A stretch of DNA of 44,312 bases from Verrucomicrobiaceae bacterium UBA7681 (GTDB lineage Bacteria > Verrucomicrobiota > Verrucomicrobiia > Verrucomicrobiales > Verrucomicrobiaceae), in NCBI GenBank assembly GCA_002482965.1, contig DLGZ01000029.1, forward strand, positions 37,760 through 82,071. The letters run 5' to 3'. How positions within the stretch are numbered: the first letter of the stretch is position 1; each line of letters opens with the position of its first letter. The translations under genes were made by a program, and so were the position numbers. Below the pieces are notes generated by a model. It was not told where the DNA came from and made no database searches. It saw only the letters and a program-made list of their open reading frames with translations. Shown here one piece after another: positions 20,901 through 29,381 of this stretch.

Positions 20901-21319
20901 GCGTGCTGCTCACTCTGAGCGGGACCGGCAGCCATGCCGCCGATCCCACCGTTGGCGCCCAAGTCAGCGCATTCAAAGACTCGGCTTCCGGCGGACTGTA
21001 TGATTCCATCAAGGTCACCGGCGCACTCGGGCTGAATGCTGGCAGCACTATCAAGGTGGAACTGTCCGCCGGCTACAATCCTGTCTGGGGCGATGTTTTC
21101 AATATTATCGATTGGTCCACGAGGAATCTTAACGCCGACGGCGTCAGCGGAGACTTTACTGTGGCCGATCTGGTCGTGCCCACGAGCCTGGGGAATGGAT
21201 GGTTCTTTGCCACGGATCAGTTCATTTCCAACGGCATCATTTACGTTGTTCCAGAGCCTTCACGCATGCTGCTTCTGCTGACGGGTATTCTGCTGCTGGC
21301 TAGCCGCCGAAAGCGCTGA
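17987..21319 (+). CDS. PEP-CTERM beta-strand-repeat surface protein
   Basis: This 1110-residue exported protein has a signal peptide (FLLRLRPLPVLVAFACTVMFGA) and a long Gly/Ser/Thr/Asn-rich beta-helix-like body. The body carries autotransporter-associated repeats (GGLTKNGLGTLTLSGANTYTGTTTVNAGTL-type motifs near residues 466 and 845). Its C-terminus is a classic PEP-CTERM signal: VPEPSR, a hydrophobic stretch, then SRRKR. Exosortase enzymes recognise that signal and process the protein at the envelope, usually with exopolysaccharide secretion. No autotransporter barrel follows, so the C-terminal signal decides the route. Residues about 175-500 and 540-875 are an internal duplication. No exosortase gene is in the window. 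A terminator-like hairpin lies 95 bp downstream. Confidence 0.88.
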   Translation: MFLLRLRPLPVLVAFACTVMFGAPAPLRAATLLWVGDVDAAWNTNSSGNTNWSTDALPAASGDTLTFGSAGTGGTTLNNDIVGLSVAGLTFNVGADAFTLSGNALTLSGSLTNNSSSLETLGMAVSLGASSSINATGGALSFSSALSSAASDLSITGSGVITFSGLSFASTANKITSTGADVRFVGDSTIAADVLISSGTMKLQSGTQIFNNGLKVDGASSVLHFTGASVTVNGIGGGSSGEQDSLEIINGGTLNISAGTVDLTPSRFWMQTGTLNVTGGTTNMSNTLIAQSTSAIARINVSAGTLSLTAGNRFANNGTAILTVSDSGAVTWAVNGTGLSENGTGRIIMDGGTLNMTSSGTTYLYLNGGNGAGFNTAVTSSIAFNAGVLSTRGFAMNTGANMTNRLAELLFNGGTLKATDNNSATNFIPNSANLTSKVQAGGAVIDTNGFNINIADNLEHDSALGATVDGGLTKNGLGTLTLSGANTYTGTTTVNAGTLAIANSTGGTVTYSGLVSGLGGTLTLSGANTLNFIGGISMTNVASTLTATGSDVRVNSDGLFNAASVTVNSGGVLRFQSGTQSFVKGLVASGAGSILSFEGATVTHSGNGDGNGNNGLQLDNGASMNVSAGTVVFNGTNRAFIQTSTINVTGGALTLNSALFAQQTNAVSTVNVSAGSLTLGSSTRFANNGSATLTVSGTGAVTWANGSYGLSENGTANVVMNGGTLNMTSSGSSYFYLNGGNGAASNLSSITSTISLNAGILSTRGFAMNTSSGATSAGSNRLAELRFNGGTLKATDNNGANNFIPDSTNLTSKVQAGGAVIDSNGFNITIADSLEHDSALGATADGGLTKNGLGTLTLTAANTFTGKTTVNAGALALSGAGSVASSPWIEVKSGATLNVTAVSGGTQTLANQVLSGTGSVTGTVVIGAGSILKPGDSTDGALSAVASAGDGIGTMTFANLTLASGASSGSPRVLLTLSGTGSHAADPTVGAQVSAFKDSASGGLYDSIKVTGALGLNAGSTIKVELSAGYNPVWGDVFNIIDWSTRNLNADGVSGDFTVADLVVPTSLGNGWFFATDQFISNGIIYVVPEPSRMLLLLTGILLLASRRKR
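18508..20612 (+). repeat. internal ~1.1-kb duplication in the PEP-CTERM gene
   Basis: The segment of about 18508-19482 recurs diverged at about 19612-20612. Matching blocks include LQSGTQ.F / FQSGTQ.F, RFANNG.A.LTVS.(S/T)GAVTWA, LSENGT, NMTSSG..Y.YLNGGNGA, LSTRGFAMNT, FNGGTLKATDNN and SKVQAGGAVID. The C-terminal end of each copy is a PATR-type beta-strand motif. Confidence 0.85.
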
Positions 21320-21413
21320 TCCTGACGCCTGCATCGCTTCGAGGTCGTATTTTGCGACTACAGTACAAGCTGGCTGAAACCGGGTTTTCATCGTCAGAGA
21401 ACAAGGCCGAGAT

Positions 21414-21440
21414 GGGTAGAGCGCCCGCGCTGCCCCTTTT
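21414..21440 (+). terminator. candidate intrinsic terminator after the PEP-CTERM gene
   Basis: GGGTAG pairs with the downstream CGCTGCCC side (one T-G pair, one internal mismatch, short loop) across 21414-21435, followed by C and TTTT. It lies between the PEP-CTERM stop and katG. The rest of 21320-21538 shows no other clear feature apart from the katG ribosome binding site. Confidence 0.4.
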
Positions 21441-21538
21441 AAAATTCCTGACAGCCAGAGGTTGACCAGAGACGTATGTTTGCAGCAGACTGGAATGCAT
21501 CTGCGGATAACCACTTCAACCAACCCAGGAGAAGAGCC

Positions 21539-23782
<2,244 letters not shown>

Positions 23783-23819
23783 TCGCCGGTCTTTCTTCAG
23801 CTCGCGATTGATCGTTCGA

Positions 23820-23854
23820 GCATGCTGAGATCAGCAAGAGCTTTGAATAAAGAC
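23820..23854 (+). pseudogene. 3'-end remnant of the 17439 gene family
   Basis: Bases from 23821 match 17787-17820 at about 31 of 34 positions, encoding HAEISKSFE and the TAA stop, where the intact gene has HVEISKSFE. Nothing upstream of 23820 continues the similarity; katG ends 38 bp before. This is either a decayed paralogue or a duplicated target end left by an insertion. Confidence 0.75.
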
Positions 23855-23859
23855 ATTGA

Positions 23860-23906
23860 GGGAGGCGGACAAGCTGCGTAGCCGCAAGGCGAATGTCCGC
23901 GCTCCC
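23860..23906. repeat. long imperfect palindrome between convergent genes
   Basis: GGGAGGCGGACA at 23860-23871 pairs with TGTCCGCGCTCCC at 23894-23906, twelve pairs with one bulged G. The 22-nt loop contains a short GCG/CGC stem. It sits between the convergent katG and TIM-barrel genes and could terminate transcription from either side, though only TTT follows it. Its form also suits a dispersed REP-like element; no second copy was noticed here. Confidence 0.55.
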
Positions 23907-23924
23907 TTTGACGCTGCACTTCGC

Positions 23925-24800
23925 TCACGCCAGTGCTTCTTTGCAATACTGGACGCACTTGGCCACTTCGGCCACAGCGGTGGAGTCTTCGGGGATTTTG
24001 TATTCCAGCTCGATCTCGGCGGGGAAGGTCCACTTCTCCTTTTTCATTAGTTGAAGCACTTCCTTGATCGGGGTCTGGCCCTGGCCCCAGGGCACGTTGC
24101 CGCCGTCGGCGGTGCGGTCCTTGAGGTGCAGGTTCACGATGCGGTCATGGTACTTTTCCAGCACCGGGATGGGCGACTTCCCTTTCGTGCCGGCGACGTA
24201 GTGGCCGATGTCGAGGTTGAAGCCGATGTACTGGCCGAGATCCAGGATGGCATCGTGCTGGTCCATCTCCGGCAGGTTGTTGGTGTGGTTGTGAAACCCG
24301 ACCCAGATCTGGTGCTTGTCGGCAAACGGCGCGACGCGCGCGGCGAGGATGGCATTGCGCTCGGTGGTCACGCCTGTGCAGCCCAGCGCCTTGGCCACGA
24401 GGAAGCTGAATTCGATCTCCTCATTCGACTGCCCGAAGCCCATCTTGTGGATGTGAATGTTGACGCCCGCGTCGTTGTACATTTTCCGCAGTTCCCGGCA
24501 CTTCGCGAGCTGCTGCTCACGCTCCGCGTCGGTGGCTTTTCCGTTAATGCCGGCGTAGAGCTGGATGGGCCCGCCCATGAGCTCGGTCTCACTGAGTCCG
24601 TCATCGAGCAGCGCCTTGAGCGTCTCTTCGGCTGTCTTCGCCGAGCTACGGTAGCTGTAGGTGATGCAGCCGATGCGCACGCCGTTGAAGACGGAGCTTG
24701 GCTTGTCTGCCGCAGAAGCACGACGGGGAAGCGTGAGGCCGGTGGCGGCTGCGACTGCGGTGCCAAGAAAAGTACGGCGGGAAAGCGGGTTTGATTTCAT
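23925..24800 (-). CDS. Tat-exported sugar phosphate isomerase/epimerase-like protein
   Basis: This 291-residue protein starts at ATG 24800; a TTG four codons earlier is less likely. It has a Tat signal, SRRTFLGTAVAAATGLTLP, with cleavage near ASAADKP. The TIM-barrel (AP endonuclease 2-like) body shows GVRIGCITYSYR, a helix rich in Asp/Glu, VNIHIHKMGFG, VGFHNHTNNLPE, GFNLDIGHYVAG and RIVNLHLKDRT, ending FPAEIELEY. The His, Asp and Glu residues at barrel-strand ends fit a divalent metal site. Family members isomerise or epimerise sugars; the substrate here is unknown. It converges with katG across a large palindrome and is flanked on both sides by remnants of the 17439 gene family. Confidence 0.86.
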   Translation of the reverse strand: MKSNPLSRRTFLGTAVAAATGLTLPRRASAADKPSSVFNGVRIGCITYSYRSSAKTAEETLKALLDDGLSETELMGGPIQLYAGINGKATDAEREQQLAKCRELRKMYNDAGVNIHIHKMGFGQSNEEIEFSFLVAKALGCTGVTTERNAILAARVAPFADKHQIWVGFHNHTNNLPEMDQHDAILDLGQYIGFNLDIGHYVAGTKGKSPIPVLEKYHDRIVNLHLKDRTADGGNVPWGQGQTPIKEVLQLMKKEKWTFPAEIELEYKIPEDSTAVAEVAKCVQYCKEALA

Positions 24801-24897
24801 GGTAGGAAACAAGGGGTGGTTGAATGGTTCAGTTTGTGCCCCGTCTTTGCCACATTCCCCTCATGAAGTCACGCCAAACTGCTGCACTTAAGCCGTT

Positions 24898-25012
24898 GGG
24901 CTCAAAGGAGGCCGGGGAACTCTGCGGTGGGTCATGCGGGGGCATGGAGCGTGAGGGGGGGCGGTGGCGGCGGCGGCGCATGCGGAGATTGGCAAAAGCT
25001 TTGAGCAGGCTG
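24898..25012 (+). pseudogene. degraded C-terminal copy of the 17439 gene family
   Basis: The stretch aligns with 17706-17815. It shares GCTCA, CCGGGGA.CT.TGCGGTG, CGTGAGG.GGGG and CATG.GGAGAT.(A/G)GCAA.AGCTTTGAG, at roughly three quarters identity. A one-base shift within the G-run near 24955 breaks the frame, and the TAA stop is lost. The rest of 24801-25038 shows no gene. Confidence 0.65.
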
Positions 25013-25038
25013 GTGGGCGCTGAGTCTGCCTCAGAAGA

Positions 25039-26196
25039 TCAGCCGGCGAACTCAATGATTCCGATTCGGCAGAGCTGACGCAGCAGGGCGAGGAGGGTTG
25101 CTTTGCGACCTTGATGAGGAATGGCGGAAATGGAGAGTTTGCCTCGGGTCTGGCAGATCTGTTCGAGAATGGGATGGAGCTCGGCGGGAAAGACCAGGCG
25201 GCCACCACCTGAGTAGGAAAGGACGGATGTGGAAGACTCTCTGCTAACGAAGGCTTCCACGTTGGCGCGCCGTTTTAGGACGCTGCGGAGTGTCCAGGTC
25301 TCGGCGTCGGCGATTCTTACCTCCTGGGAGGGATCTCTCAGAGACGCAATCATGGCCCCTTTGGCGTGGTCCCAGGTGTCGGGACCGGCATGCTCGCTGA
25401 CGGTGGCGAAGTGCTGAGCCAGTTCGGCAATGATACTGACGGAGGATTTGCGGCTGGCATCGGCGAGAAATGCACACGGCATTTCCTGCTGCAATACTGC
25501 CTCCGGCATCTGCCGCAGCGTGGCCTCGAACCACTCAGCCAAAACGGCCTGGCCAGTCAGGCCGCGAAAGCCAATGCCGAGAGAAATCGAAAGCTCTTTT
25601 CCTGCGCTGACCTCGTGCGAAATGCCGCGAGGAACATAGAGCGCGTGACCGGCTTTAAGCTCCACCGTTCTGGCTGCGCGGGCGTTGTCATTGGTCACAT
25701 CGGCGGGACGGAAGAAGCGCCATTTTTTGGTTCCTGCGATTTGAAGGGTGAAGGTGTGTTCGTCGTCGGTGTGGCGTGGCAGGGTCTGCTGCGATGGCGG
25801 TGTGATGAAGAGCGCGCAATCCACGGCGGGAAGCTGAACGAAGGACTGGAGGGCGGTGAAGAGGGCGGCGATTTTTTGACTGTGATGCTCGGCGAGATTC
25901 ACCATCAGTGAGTTTCCCTCAAGCAGCGCCTGGTTGATCGCGGCAACGGTGAGAGGTTTGGATTTTGCGCGAACGGATTCGTCATACGCGGCTCCGACCT
26001 CCTCCCCAAGGATGAGCACTCTTTGCGAGGATGAGGCGCGGGCGACGGCTTGGAGAACATGCTTCACGGGGAGCAGGCCTTGCCGTGCACTGGCTCCCTG
26101 CTGAGACAGATGCAGGATCTCCTGGCCCCAGAACTCCTGACTGAATCTCGCGGTGGTAACTGGGTGAAGAAAGGTGTCTAAAAGTTTGGACCTCAT
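25039..26196 (-). CDS. JmjC/cupin-4 2-oxoglutarate oxygenase (ribosomal-oxygenase type)
   Basis: This 385-residue protein starts at ATG 26196 (MRSKLLDTFLHP). The double-stranded beta-helix has the iron triad H142-x-D144 (PRHTDDEHTF) and H194 (YVPRGISHEV), with the usual GTKKWRFFRPAD between them and SISLGIGFRG after. The C-terminal about 60 residues, ending RKATLLALLRQLCRIGIIEF, resemble the winged-helix end of RoxA/YcfD-like ribosomal oxygenases, and the total length fits that family. YcfD hydroxylates an arginine in ribosomal protein L16; relatives NO66 and MINA53 act on histidine. Here it is divergent from a gene encoding repeated GGRL motifs, which makes those repeats candidate substrates. 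It may equally be the cell's L16 hydroxylase placed by chance. It has no signal peptide, so it is cytoplasmic. Confidence 0.82.
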   Translation of the reverse strand: MRSKLLDTFLHPVTTARFSQEFWGQEILHLSQQGASARQGLLPVKHVLQAVARASSSQRVLILGEEVGAAYDESVRAKSKPLTVAAINQALLEGNSLMVNLAEHHSQKIAALFTALQSFVQLPAVDCALFITPPSQQTLPRHTDDEHTFTLQIAGTKKWRFFRPADVTNDNARAARTVELKAGHALYVPRGISHEVSAGKELSISLGIGFRGLTGQAVLAEWFEATLRQMPEAVLQQEMPCAFLADASRKSSVSIIAELAQHFATVSEHAGPDTWDHAKGAMIASLRDPSQEVRIADAETWTLRSVLKRRANVEAFVSRESSTSVLSYSGGGRLVFPAELHPILEQICQTRGKLSISAIPHQGRKATLLALLRQLCRIGIIEFAG

Positions 26197-26302
26197 GGTG
26201 GGACGGCGTTGGCTGGGAGAGCTTTTGAAGCAATGCAGGTGGCTCACGCGCAGGCAAATTAACAATACTGCACTCTACGTTGATTTTTTATCGACATGTG
26301 GC

Positions 26303-26321
26303 GATCATTCCCACAATGATC
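26303..26321. promoter_or_regulatory. perfect 19-bp inverted repeat in the divergent promoter region
   Basis: GATCATT at 26303-26309 and AATGATC at 26315-26321 are exact inverted copies around CCCAC. The site lies in the 185-bp gap between the oxygenase start (26196) and the repeat-protein start (26382). Arm length and spacing suit a dimeric repressor or activator; no regulator gene is adjacent. Confidence 0.45.
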
Positions 26322-26381
26322 CGGTGAATAGTCATCACCTGAATCATTATTTTCAAGGCAAACCAACACCTCACCAACGCC

Positions 26382-26906
26382 ATGCCCAAGAAAGTCAAGA
26401 AGACACCGGCTGCGCGAAAAGCCCCAGAGAAGCGCCCCCTGCTCGGAAAGGGTGGTACGAGAGGTGGAAGGCTGATCTCCGCCGCCACAGCGAGTGAATC
26501 CAAGAAAGCTGCCGTAAAGAAAACGGCAGGGCCGAAGCGCCCCTTGTTTGGCCGCACCCCAGGTCGGGGAGGAAGACTCGCGCCCCTCGCAAAATCCTCT
26601 GAGGATGCGCAACCAAAAGCAAAGAAGGCCGGAGGCAAAAAAGCAACGCAGCCGAAGAGCAAAGTTGTTTTAGGCTATAGCGGCGGGAAGGGGGGCAGGC
26701 TGGTGACGGCCTCGAATCCGAGCAGAGCCGGAAAGACCGCCGACAAGAAAGCCAGTCCGCTGAAACGCCCGATCCTGGGATCCACTGGCAGGCGAGGCGG
26801 AAGACTGGCGTCTATCTCGGAACCCAGTCATGCCGCACCATCGAAGGAAGCTGTGACCAAGGTGAAGCATCGCGTGTTTGGTAAAAGTGGTTCGAGTGTT
26901 ATTTAG
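26382..26906 (+). CDS. Lys/Ala-rich protein with repeated KRPxxG..GGRL motif
   Basis: This 174-residue, strongly basic protein has no signal peptide. It contains four complete 15-16-residue units: K17-L31 (KRPLLGKGGTRGGRL), K52-L66 (KRPLFGRTPGRGGRL), K92-L107 (a KVVLGYSGGKGGRL variant) and K128-L142 (KRPILGSTGRRGGRL). A partial unit, KHRVFGKSG (162-170), sits at the C-terminus. The units recur about every 35-40 residues and are separated by Lys/Ala/Ser/Pro linkers such as KKAAVKKTAGP. The motif is far better conserved than the linkers, as expected of a multi-core substrate or of repeated binding modules. The next gene has the same motif. Interpretations are a multi-core modified-peptide precursor for the neighbouring oxygenase, or a histone-H1-like nucleic-acid-binding protein. 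I do not recognise it as a named family. Confidence 0.7.
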   Translation: MPKKVKKTPAARKAPEKRPLLGKGGTRGGRLISAATASESKKAAVKKTAGPKRPLFGRTPGRGGRLAPLAKSSEDAQPKAKKAGGKKATQPKSKVVLGYSGGKGGRLVTASNPSRAGKTADKKASPLKRPILGSTGRRGGRLASISEPSHAAPSKEAVTKVKHRVFGKSGSSVI

Positions 26907-26967
26907 TGCTCTCCTTTGAAATGCTGACCCCAAACAAATCCCCGGAAAAACCAATCCAGCTCAAGGC

Positions 26968-28167
26968 ATGAACACCCAGTCCGAAGATTCCCCCGCCAAA
27001 AGAAACAGCCCGTCAACGCGACGAATCTCCGGCAGTGGAGGCTCTAGAGTCGGCAGGCAGATGACGACCGCAGTGCCAGGCAGAGCCATGGACACCCACA
27101 TGAAGAAAGAGGCGCAGATGAAACGACCACTCTTGGGAAGAGCTGGTTCTCACTCCGCAAGACAGGTGGCCCCAGCGGCCCCCGCCAAGGCCGGGAAAAC
27201 TACAGCAAAGAAAGCTGCTCCCTTCAAGCGGCCGGTGTTCGGGCGTAGTGGGTTTGGAGGTGGAAGGCTGGAGGTGAGCCCCCAGGCTATTCAGGCCAGG
27301 CCATTGGGGGCACGAAAAACCTCGGCTAAAAACGCGGTGCAGACGACGCACCCGATCGCTGGAAAATCAGGCAAAAATGGCGGGAGACTGGGCGTGCCAG
27401 CAATGCCAGACAAACCCAGGAAGGCAGCCGCGGCGAAACGGGTGGCGAGCACTCTGGCATGGCACTCCATGCAGAGCATTGCGTGCGTAAATCACTCCAC
27501 AATCTCGCTGGGAGTGGACTTCAAGCATCTCATCGCGGCACTGCAAAAATTTGCCGATGTCCATTTTTCCCCGGTCTGGGGTACCCCGGTGAGGCTGGTG
27601 GTGGCCAAGCGCATCGCTCACAACATGGGAGCCCTGGTGTTTCTGGATGATTCGGATCAGGGCGGCTATCTCGGCTACCATGACCTGACGGCGGGCGGGC
27701 ATCCGATCTCCAAGGTCTTTGTTAAGACGAGTCTCAAAAACAAGGAGAAGGTCAGCGTGACCGCCTGCCATGAGCTGTGCGAGATGCTGGTGGACCCGGC
27801 GATGAATCTCTGCGCTGAAGGTCCTGACGGGCTCATCTACGCCTACGAAACGGCCGATGCGGTGGAGGAGCAGGAGTTCCTGGTGAACGGCATCGCGATG
27901 AGCAATTTTATGTATCCTTCGTGGTTTGAGACCTTCCGTAAGCCAAGGTCCACGAAGTTTGACCATTTGGGCAGCTTGAAGCGGCCTTTCGAGATTGCGC
28001 CAGGAGGCTACATGCCGGTCAAGAAAGGTGGCAAGTGGACAACGATCCATGGCTCAGTGCGCAAAGAGAAGCGGATGAGCCAGCAGGACCGCCAGGGACG
28101 TCGCGTAGCAGCGCGGCATGCACGCAGCGAAGGGATTCCTGTAAAGCATTCGCTGCACCATTCGTGA
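26968..28167 (+). CDS. motif-repeat protein fused to an HExxE putative metalloprotease-like domain
   Basis: This 399-residue protein starts at ATG 26968, 61 bp after the repeat protein. Residues 18-141 hold four units of the same motif, two degenerate (R18-Q31 and K52-Q66, KRPLLGRAGSHSARQ) and two good (K87-L101, KRPVFGRSGFGGGRL; T127-L141). They are again separated by Lys/Ala linkers. From about 163 a compact domain follows: LGVDFKHLIAALQKF, YLGYHDLTAGGHPISKVFVKT, then VTACHELCEMLVDP with H268, E269 and E272, YAYETADAVEE and SNFMYPSWFE. I recall this domain, usually with HELLEMLVDP, from bacterial proteins of unknown role. It looks metal-binding but lacks the second His of HExxH. The last 35 residues are basic. 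The pairing suggests a processing or carrier role for the repeat protein. Confidence 0.68.
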   Translation: MNTQSEDSPAKRNSPSTRRISGSGGSRVGRQMTTAVPGRAMDTHMKKEAQMKRPLLGRAGSHSARQVAPAAPAKAGKTTAKKAAPFKRPVFGRSGFGGGRLEVSPQAIQARPLGARKTSAKNAVQTTHPIAGKSGKNGGRLGVPAMPDKPRKAAAAKRVASTLAWHSMQSIACVNHSTISLGVDFKHLIAALQKFADVHFSPVWGTPVRLVVAKRIAHNMGALVFLDDSDQGGYLGYHDLTAGGHPISKVFVKTSLKNKEKVSVTACHELCEMLVDPAMNLCAEGPDGLIYAYETADAVEEQEFLVNGIAMSNFMYPSWFETFRKPRSTKFDHLGSLKRPFEIAPGGYMPVKKGGKWTTIHGSVRKEKRMSQQDRQGRRVAARHARSEGIPVKHSLHHS

Positions 28168-28261
28168 ACTGATCGCTGGTGAATGGGAATGTGCTGCCGC
28201 GAGGTGCGCACTCTTTTCACCTCACGATTGATCCTGAGTCCGTCCTAGCTAACGAAAGGGC

Positions 28262-29356
28262 ATGACTCTCACGCTTCCCAAGTGGTTCGATCTTCACACG
28301 CACTTCCGCCAAGGCCCGGCAGTGGGCTCGTATATACAGGCACATCTGGAAATGGGGTGTGCGGGGGCGCTGGCTATGCCGAACACGCAGCCGCCGGTGG
28401 CGCGGGTTTCTGGGACGGCGGAAAGCGATGGCTGGTCGATTGAGAGCTATTCGGCGGATCTGCGGGCGGCTGGGGCGGAGGGTTTTGAGCAGTTGATCGT
28501 GCCACTTTATCTGACGCGGCAGACAACGGCGACGATGATTGCTGAGGGGGCGGCCTCTGGATTGTTGAGGGCGTGCAAGTATTATCCGCCGCATGGGACG
28601 ACGAATGCGGAGCATGGGATGCCGATGGATGATTTGATCGGTGGCGAGGTGCTGCGGGCGATGGAGGAGCACGGCATTGTGCTGTGCATTCATGGGGAAC
28701 AGCATGCGCTGAGCGGGCCGGACTACATCGACGCGCAGCAGAATGCGGAGACGCGCTTTTACACGGAGCGGATGCCGCGCCTCATCGCGGCGCATCCGAA
28801 GCTGCGGATTGTGTGCGAGCATATCACGACGCGGACGGCGGCGGAGTTTGTGGCCGGCGCGCCAGATCATGTGGGTGCGACGATCACGCCTCAGCACCTG
28901 CTGTACACGCTGGGGCATTTGATTCAGGGGCTGAAGTATCATCTCTACTGTCTGCCGATTGTGAAGTTTCAGGATGATCGGGCGGCATTGCGGCACGCGG
29001 TGACGACGGTGGGGCAGACGAAGTTCTTTGCAGGCACGGACAGTGCGCCGCATACGACCAAGGCGACGGCTTGCGGCTGCGCGGCGGGTTGCTTCACCGG
29101 AGGCTGCGCGCCGCAGCTCTATGCCATGGCGTTTGAGGAAGCGGGCGTGGATCTCGGCACGCCGGAGGGGCGGGCGCTGCTTGAGCGCTTTCTATGTCTC
29201 AATGGGCCGGGGTTTTATGGGTTCCCGGCGTCGGAGCAGCATTTCCAGATGGAGAAGGTGGCGCATACCATGACGCTGCTGGAGACACCTGCGGGACCGG
29301 TGACGCCGCTGCCAGTGGGGATGGGGATGGAACTGACGTGGCGGATGGTGGGCTGA
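28262..29356 (+). CDS. pyrC: dihydroorotase
   Basis: This 364-residue protein is of the short E. coli PyrC type. The metal-binding HTHFR is at residue 11, followed by AMPNTQPPV (38), the carboxylated-lysine region KYYPPHGTTN (about 104), CIHGEQHAL (142), CEHITTRT and the catalytic Asp in GTDSAPHT. The CGCAAGCF cluster is also a family feature. The enzyme cyclises carbamoyl aspartate to dihydroorotate in UMP synthesis, downstream of CarAB. ATG 28262 has a weak AAGGG just ahead. The gene appears monocistronic, about 95 bp after the repeat-motif gene, and converges with the secreted protein at 29382. Confidence 0.94.
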   Translation: MTLTLPKWFDLHTHFRQGPAVGSYIQAHLEMGCAGALAMPNTQPPVARVSGTAESDGWSIESYSADLRAAGAEGFEQLIVPLYLTRQTTATMIAEGAASGLLRACKYYPPHGTTNAEHGMPMDDLIGGEVLRAMEEHGIVLCIHGEQHALSGPDYIDAQQNAETRFYTERMPRLIAAHPKLRIVCEHITTRTAAEFVAGAPDHVGATITPQHLLYTLGHLIQGLKYHLYCLPIVKFQDDRAALRHAVTTVGQTKFFAGTDSAPHTTKATACGCAAGCFTGGCAPQLYAMAFEEAGVDLGTPEGRALLERFLCLNGPGFYGFPASEQHFQMEKVAHTMTLLETPAGPVTPLPVGMGMELTWRMVG

Positions 29357-29381
29357 GGAGGGCACGCTGCCTGATTCCAAA

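Noticed and set aside
29028..29110. Cys-rich CGCAAGCF...C cluster in the dihydroorotase as an inserted metal site
   Set aside because: The same cluster is present in E. coli-type PyrC, so it is a family feature.
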